From positions 253,203 through 317,202 of the forward strand of contig NZ_MCUW01000007.1 of the NCBI RefSeq assembly GCF_002873335.1: a stretch of 64,000 nt of DNA. The letters are read 5' to 3'. The stretch comes from Vibrio sp. 10N.286.49.B1. Its GTDB lineage: Bacteria; Pseudomonadota; Gammaproteobacteria; Enterobacterales; Vibrionaceae. Position 1 is the stretch's first letter, and each line of letters begins with the position of its first letter. A program made the translations under genes and the position numbers. A model generated the notes under the pieces. It did not search any database, was not told the DNA's origin, and saw nothing but the letters and a program-made list of their open reading frames with translations. Positions 59,517 through 64,000 of the stretch are shown in pieces.

Positions 59517-59535
59517 AAAAAATATTGAAGGTATT

Positions 59536-60480
59536 ATGAGTAAGAAGCTCACCATTTTAGACATCGCTAAACTGTCGGGCGTTGGGAAGTCAACCGTATC
59601 TCGTGTCTTGACTAATGACCCTAAAGTGAAGCCTGATACGCGCCAAAAAGTTGAAGCTGTGATCGCTGAACATGGTTATGTACCTTCAAAATCGGCGCAA
59701 TCGATGAGAAGCGGCGGTAATCAGAAAGTCGTAGGTGTTATTATTTCTCGCCTTGACTCACCTTCGGAAAATAAAGCCGTCAGTGGCATGCTCAACGTTT
59801 TATATGGTGCGGGATATGATGTGGTGATCATGGAAAGTCAATTTGATCCTTTGAAAACCAATGAGCATTTGGATGTATTGCGTAAACGTAATGTCGACGG
59901 TGTGATTGTTTTTGGATTTACGGCTTTGGATGTTGAAGCCGTGAGCGGCTGGCAATCAAGAGCGGTCGTGATTGCGATGGACACCGATCTCGTTTCCTCT
60001 ATCAACTACGATAACCAAGGGCTGATACGTTCCGTCCTCGATAAACTGTCTTCCGATGGGTTGTCGCGTCTCGCGTTTATTGGTGTTGATCCCACCGATA
60101 AAACGACCGGTCTTGCTCGTCTTAAGGCTTACCAAACATGGTGTGAAGAGCGCAATATCGCACCTCGCTTTGAAACCGGCGCGTTGCATCACGATAGCGC
60201 CTACCATTTGGTCGATAAAGTGCTGAGTGAATCCTTACAAGCCATCGTATGTGCGAGTGATACATTGGCTTTGGGGACCGTCAAACGCCTGCAAGAACTG
60301 GGGCGAGAAGATATCTTAGTGACGGGTATCGGTGGAAATGAACTCCTTTCTTTTTTATTCCCTAAAATATACAGCATTGATCCTGGTTACCTTCAAGCTG
60401 GAAAAAAAGCCGCTAATCTATTGATTCGTCAGTTATCGGGAGACGATTCTATTCAACACCTAATGCAAGAAGCGGTGTAA
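59536..60480 (+). CDS. treR: Trehalose operon repressor
   Basis: LacI-family repressor of 314 residues, controlled by trehalose-6-phosphate in enterics. The helix-turn-helix is at residues 5-30 (LTILDIAKLSGVGKSTVSRV, then LTNDPKVKPDTR) and matches TreR. The effector domain has MRSGGNQKVVGVIISRLDSP and VCASDTLALGTVKRL. ATTGAAGGTATT precedes ATG. Two perfect palindromic operators stand between it and treB. Confidence 0.94.
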   Translation: MSKKLTILDIAKLSGVGKSTVSRVLTNDPKVKPDTRQKVEAVIAEHGYVPSKSAQSMRSGGNQKVVGVIISRLDSPSENKAVSGMLNVLYGAGYDVVIMESQFDPLKTNEHLDVLRKRNVDGVIVFGFTALDVEAVSGWQSRAVVIAMDTDLVSSINYDNQGLIRSVLDKLSSDGLSRLAFIGVDPTDKTTGLARLKAYQTWCEERNIAPRFETGALHHDSAYHLVDKVLSESLQAIVCASDTLALGTVKRLQELGREDILVTGIGGNELLSFLFPKIYSIDPGYLQAGKKAANLLIRQLSGDDSIQHLMQEAV

Positions 60481-60571
60481 TTCTTCGTTTCTCTCGGTAT
60501 CGAGTTCACGCCATTTATTCACGAATTATTATTTATAACCTTAGTAATGTGCGTTAAATATGAACAAACTT

Positions 60572-60587
60572 TGTGATCACGTTCAAT
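60572..60587. promoter_or_regulatory. Possible CRP site upstream of treB
   Basis: TGTGA-TCACGT-TCAAT has a perfect left half and three of five on the right. It is about 110 bp before the predicted treB start of transcription, so activation from it would be unusual. Confidence 0.35.
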
Positions 60588-60590
60588 TAA

Positions 60591-60604
60591 TGGGAATGTT
60601 CCCA
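60591..60604. promoter_or_regulatory. TreR-type operator 1
   Basis: TGGGAATGTTCCCA, a 14-bp inverted repeat that is perfect apart from the two central bases. It is identical to the second copy 58 bp downstream. Confidence 0.85.
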
Positions 60605-60648
60605 TTCACATCTTTGCGCTGTGTTGGCACACTGCATTGGCTTGGTGG

Positions 60649-60662
60649 TGGGAATGTTCCCA
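60649..60662. promoter_or_regulatory. TreR-type operator 2
   Basis: A second exact TGGGAATGTTCCCA, overlapping the expected -35 region of the treB promoter, where a bound repressor would block RNA polymerase. Confidence 0.87.
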
Positions 60663-60678
60663 TGGCGAGGCGATATAC

Positions 60679-60684
60679 TATAAT
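60679..60684 (+). promoter_or_regulatory. treB promoter -10 box
   Basis: TATAAT, an exact -10 consensus, predicting a start near 60691. The -35 region within operator 2 is poor. Confidence 0.6.
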
Positions 60685-60737
60685 TTATTAGAGATGAGCG
60701 GATCCTCGTCTCAATTATCAGAAAAGGTCTGCATACG

Positions 60738-62162
60738 ATGAGTCATATAGCCAAGCAAGATGTTGCTGCCATCATCGACGGTGTTGGTGGAAAAGAAAAT
60801 ATTGCCAGCGTGAGCCACTGTTTAACTCGCCTTCGCTTCGTTTTAAATGATACCGACAAAGCTAACAAGGCGGCATTAGAACAACTGAAGCTTGTAAAAG
60901 GTTGTTTTACAAACGCAGGACAATTTCAGGTTGTAATTGGTACTGAGGTTGATGAAGTTTATAAAGTGCTTATTAGCATGACCGGTAAAAGTGAATCCTC
61001 AAAAGATGAGGCCAAGGTAGCAGCGCGCACCAATATGAACATCGTAGAGCGTGGTATTTCTCACCTTGCCGAAATCTTTGTGCCACTTTTGCCTGCAATT
61101 ATCACTGGCGGCTTGATTCTAGGGTTTCGTAATGTAATCGGCGATATACGAATGTTTGATGGCCAAACATTAACGGAAATCAGCCAGTTCTGGGCAACGG
61201 TGCACTCGTTCTTATGGTTGATTGGTGAAGCGATTTTCTTCTTTCTACCTGTTGGCGTGTGTTGGTCCACGGTTAAGAAGCTTGGTGGCACCCCTATTTT
61301 GGGGATTACCTTAGGGATTACGTTGGTGTCCCCGCAACTCATGAATGCCTATCTTATTGGTAAGGAAGTACCTGAAGTCTGGGATTTTGGTCTTTTTGTT
61401 ATTGAAAAGGTGGGTTATCAAGCTCAGGTTATTCCTGCGATGTTGGCCGGAGTTGCGTTGGCTTTTATTGAAACCAATTTAAAACGTATTGTTCCGAGCT
61501 ATCTCTACCTTGTTGTTGTGCCGTTTGTATCAATCATTTTATCGGTTGTTCTTGCTCATGCTTTTATCGGCCCTTTTGGTCGCGTATTAGGTGATGGTGT
61601 GGCCTTTGCTGCTAAAGCGGCAATGACAGGCGATTTTGCGGTCATTGGTGCGATTGTGTTTGGTTTTTTCTACGCACCTTTAGTGATTACAGGTATTCAT
61701 CACACGACTAATGCCGTTGACTTACAGTTAATGCAAGAGCTTGGTGGTACCCCAATTTGGCCTCTAATCGCACTATCTAATATCGCTCAAGCATCGGCGG
61801 TTGTCGGCATCATTATGATTAGTAAACGCGAAGGAGAACGTGATATTTCCGTTCCTGCGGCCATTTCAGCCTACCTTGGGGTAACGGAACCAGCCATGTA
61901 CGGTATCAACCTGAAATATAAATTCCCAATGCTCAGTGCCATGATCGGCAGCGCGGCGGCGGCGGCTATTTGTGGTAGTGCAGGTGTGATGGCAAACGGT
62001 ATTGGTGTCGGTGGTCTACCGGGAATCCTTTCAATTCAACCCCAGTATTGGACTATCTATCTTATCGCAATGCTGGTGGCGATGGTGGTTCCAATCATGC
62101 TCACATTGTTCATGTATAAGCGCGCACAATCAAAAGGTGAGCTAGAGCTAGCCAGTGCGTAA
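60738..62162 (+). CDS. treB: PTS trehalose permease IIBC
   Basis: Inner-membrane permease of 474 residues that imports and phosphorylates trehalose to trehalose-6-phosphate. The IIB phospho-Cys is C28 (VSHCLTRLRFVLND). The IIC domain starts near residue 105 (LAEIFVPLLPAIITGGLILG) and carries GIHHTTNAVDLQ and YLGVTEPAMYGIN. No IIA is present, so IIA-Glc supplies phosphate. It follows two TreR operators. Confidence 0.96.
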   Translation: MSHIAKQDVAAIIDGVGGKENIASVSHCLTRLRFVLNDTDKANKAALEQLKLVKGCFTNAGQFQVVIGTEVDEVYKVLISMTGKSESSKDEAKVAARTNMNIVERGISHLAEIFVPLLPAIITGGLILGFRNVIGDIRMFDGQTLTEISQFWATVHSFLWLIGEAIFFFLPVGVCWSTVKKLGGTPILGITLGITLVSPQLMNAYLIGKEVPEVWDFGLFVIEKVGYQAQVIPAMLAGVALAFIETNLKRIVPSYLYLVVVPFVSIILSVVLAHAFIGPFGRVLGDGVAFAAKAAMTGDFAVIGAIVFGFFYAPLVITGIHHTTNAVDLQLMQELGGTPIWPLIALSNIAQASAVVGIIMISKREGERDISVPAAISAYLGVTEPAMYGINLKYKFPMLSAMIGSAAAAAICGSAGVMANGIGVGGLPGILSIQPQYWTIYLIAMLVAMVVPIMLTLFMYKRAQSKGELELASA

Positions 62163-62168
62163 CCCTTA

Positions 62169-62206
62169 AGAGGTTCATGGCAATGAACCTCTGCTTTTCT
62201 TTTTTT
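62169..62206 (+). terminator. Terminator-like hairpin between treB and treC
   Basis: AGAGGTTCAT and ATGAACCTCT form a 10-bp perfect stem around GGCA, followed by GCTTTTCTTTTTTT. It lies 7 bp after treB and would reduce treC transcription unless read through. Confidence 0.8.
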
Positions 62207-62229
62207 AATGTGTAAGTGAGATAACGCTG

Positions 62230-63909
62230 ATGGGTTTACAAACTCAACAAGAATGGTGGAAAACGGCCACTATTTACCAAATCTACCCGAAGAGTTTTTG
62301 TGATAGCGGTTCGACGGGAGTCGGGGACATTAAGGGCATTACCTCTAAATTGGATTATTTGGCGACACTAGGCGTGGACGCGATTTGGCTCACGCCTATC
62401 TATGCCTCTCCCATGGTTGATAATGGCTATGACATTTCTGATTATTACTCGATTAACCCCGACTTTGGCAGCATGGCCGACTTTGATGAGTTGCTAGCGC
62501 AAGCCCATCAAAGAGGGATCCGACTCGTCATGGATATTGTGGTGAATCATACGTCGACTGAGCACAAATGGTTTCAATCAGCCTTAGGGGATAAAAGCAG
62601 CCCGTATCGTGATTACTACATCTGGAAACCCGGTAAAAATCAGGCTGCACCCAATAACTGGCAATCGAAATTTGGCGGGTCAGCATGGAAGCTGGATGAA
62701 CAAACCAATGAGTACTTTCTTCACTTATTTGCTGAAGAGCAGGCTGATCTTAACTGGGAAAACCCTGCGGTTAGAAATGAAGTGAAGCAAGTGATCGAGT
62801 TTTGGGCCCAAAAAGGTGTCGATGGATTCCGTTTAGATGTCATTAATCTTATCTCCAAACAGCAAGCGTTTATGGATGATGCTGCGGGGGATGGCCGTCG
62901 ATTTTATACTGATGGTCCTCGGGTGCATGAATACCTTCAAGAAATTAGCAGCGCCGTTTTCCAAAAATATGGCTCAGTGACAGTCGGTGAGATGTCATCG
63001 ACAACCTTAGAACACTGCCAACAATACAGCGCGACAAATGGCAAAGAACTCTCTATGGTCTTTAATTTTCACCATCTGAAAGTGGATTACCCTGATGGTG
63101 AAAAATGGCGGCTTGCGCCATTCGATTTTATTGAATTGAAGAAGATTTTTAACCATTGGCAAACTGGGTTGCATAATCAAGGGTGGGGCGCATTATTTTG
63201 GTGTAACCATGACCAGCCGAGAGTGGTTAGCCGTCTTGGGGATGATGAGCACTATCGAGTCGAGTCGGCGAAGATGTTGGCCGCATCCGTTCATATGATG
63301 CAAGGTACGCCTTATATCTATCAGGGCGAAGAAATTGGCATGACCAACCCAAGGTTCTCTGAGTTATCACAATATCGAGACGTGGAAAGCCTCAATATGT
63401 ATAAGGTGATGAAGGAATCAGGTGAATTAAATCACGATGAGATTATGGCTATTCTTCAGCAAAAATCACGTGACAACTCACGCACGCCTATGCAGTGGAG
63501 TGACAAAGCTAATGCTGAATTTTCGACAGGGACCCCTTGGATAGAGGTAGCAAGTAACTATCCTGATATCAACGCAAAGACAGCGCTTGCCGATAAGCAT
63601 TCGGTGTTTTATTTCTACCAACAGTTAATCGCATTGCGAAAAGAGTTATCAGTGATTACGGATGGTCGTTATGTGGATTTGTACCCAATGCATGGTCAGG
63701 TACATGGTTACCTAAGAGAAAACGAGGACAGCCAATTGCTTTGTTTGAATAACTACTATGCAGAAGAGGTGCAGGTGTCGTTAGCCGAGCAATTTAATGG
63801 TCGAAAGGGTACGGTTGTGATTAGTAATTATGAGCAAGAGGAAGTGGTGAGGCTCACGAATATGGTGACTCTCAAGCCATACCAAACCATGGCGATTTTA
63901 TTGCATTGA
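62230..63909 (+). CDS. treC: Trehalose-6-phosphate hydrolase
   Basis: GH13 enzyme of 559 residues that splits trehalose-6-phosphate into glucose and glucose-6-phosphate. The nucleophile is D203 in GFRLDVINL, the acid/base is E254 in VGEMSS, and the third Asp is in WCNHDQPRV. GTGAGATAACGCTG precedes ATG; the gap to treB is 67 bp and contains the hairpin. Last gene in the window; about 90 bp of non-coding DNA follow. Confidence 0.95.
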   Translation: MGLQTQQEWWKTATIYQIYPKSFCDSGSTGVGDIKGITSKLDYLATLGVDAIWLTPIYASPMVDNGYDISDYYSINPDFGSMADFDELLAQAHQRGIRLVMDIVVNHTSTEHKWFQSALGDKSSPYRDYYIWKPGKNQAAPNNWQSKFGGSAWKLDEQTNEYFLHLFAEEQADLNWENPAVRNEVKQVIEFWAQKGVDGFRLDVINLISKQQAFMDDAAGDGRRFYTDGPRVHEYLQEISSAVFQKYGSVTVGEMSSTTLEHCQQYSATNGKELSMVFNFHHLKVDYPDGEKWRLAPFDFIELKKIFNHWQTGLHNQGWGALFWCNHDQPRVVSRLGDDEHYRVESAKMLAASVHMMQGTPYIYQGEEIGMTNPRFSELSQYRDVESLNMYKVMKESGELNHDEIMAILQQKSRDNSRTPMQWSDKANAEFSTGTPWIEVASNYPDINAKTALADKHSVFYFYQQLIALRKELSVITDGRYVDLYPMHGQVHGYLRENEDSQLLCLNNYYAEEVQVSLAEQFNGRKGTVVISNYEQEEVVRLTNMVTLKPYQTMAILLH

Positions 63910-64000
63910 TAGAAACTGCATGAATACCGTTTTCTTGTCATTCATGATTCAATAGCACGTAACAATAAGCCCCTCTTCGGAGGTAATGCCGATCAGTTAA

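Overview
The window is a chromosomal segment of a Vibrio or close Vibrionaceae relative. The blocks seqA-pgm, fldA-fur, glnS-nagE-nagAC-asnB, gcvA-rlmM, ppnN, queF/syd and metNIQ-gmhB are typical gammaproteobacterial housekeeping synteny. The protein sequences, the NagE lacking a IIA domain and the mid-40s GC content fit Vibrio. These assignments come from reading the sequence and from family knowledge; no database search was run. I saw no rRNA, tRNA, CRISPR, phage or insertion sequence.

Region 1 (1-2.2 kb): a 3'-truncated chromate-type transporter (GTG start) divergent from a LysR regulator. Region 2 (2.2-21.4 kb) is a lactose/galactose island. It holds an ABC-type beta-galactoside importer with an embedded LacZ (lacEFG-lacZ-lacK), a MATE-type exporter, the MglBAC galactose importer, the Leloir genes galETKM and a LacI-family repressor of GalR type. 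At least six copies of a TGTAAACGTTTACA-like palindrome sit at the lac, mgl, gal and galR control regions, so the repressor probably coordinates the whole island. The mgl and gal promoters also show CRP sites at about -41.5. Imported lactose would be split by LacZ, and the galactose would enter glycolysis through GalM-GalK-GalT-GalE.

Region 3 (21.5-27.3 kb): a fructose/mannose-family PTS IIABC, an AraC regulator, a small IIB gene with an unusual HPr-like/IIA fusion whose HPr part lacks the phospho-histidine, and an NnrS membrane protein. Region 4 (27.5-43.2 kb): asnB, a CPA2 antiporter, nagA-nagC divergent from nagE with NagC-like and CRP sites between, glnS, fur, small unknown genes, fldA, ybfF, seqA and pgm.

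Region 5 (43.2-55.6 kb): a well supported GcvB small RNA divergent from gcvA, a four-gene overlapping gcvA-hydrolase-DUF423-rlmM unit, xni, ppnN, an active-looking and a degenerate GGDEF protein side by side, queF, syd and a zinc-ribbon protein. Region 6 (55.7-64 kb): metNIQ with MetJ boxes, gmhB, an MliC-type lysozyme-inhibitor lipoprotein, and treR-treB-treC with two perfect TreR-type operators.

The points most worth a second look are the shared-operator galactoside regulon, the orphan IIB plus degenerate HPr-IIA pair, GcvB, the clusters of short intergenic tandem repeats, and xni, whose start codon lies directly at the end of the upstream gene's terminator. I found no clearly new multi-gene system.
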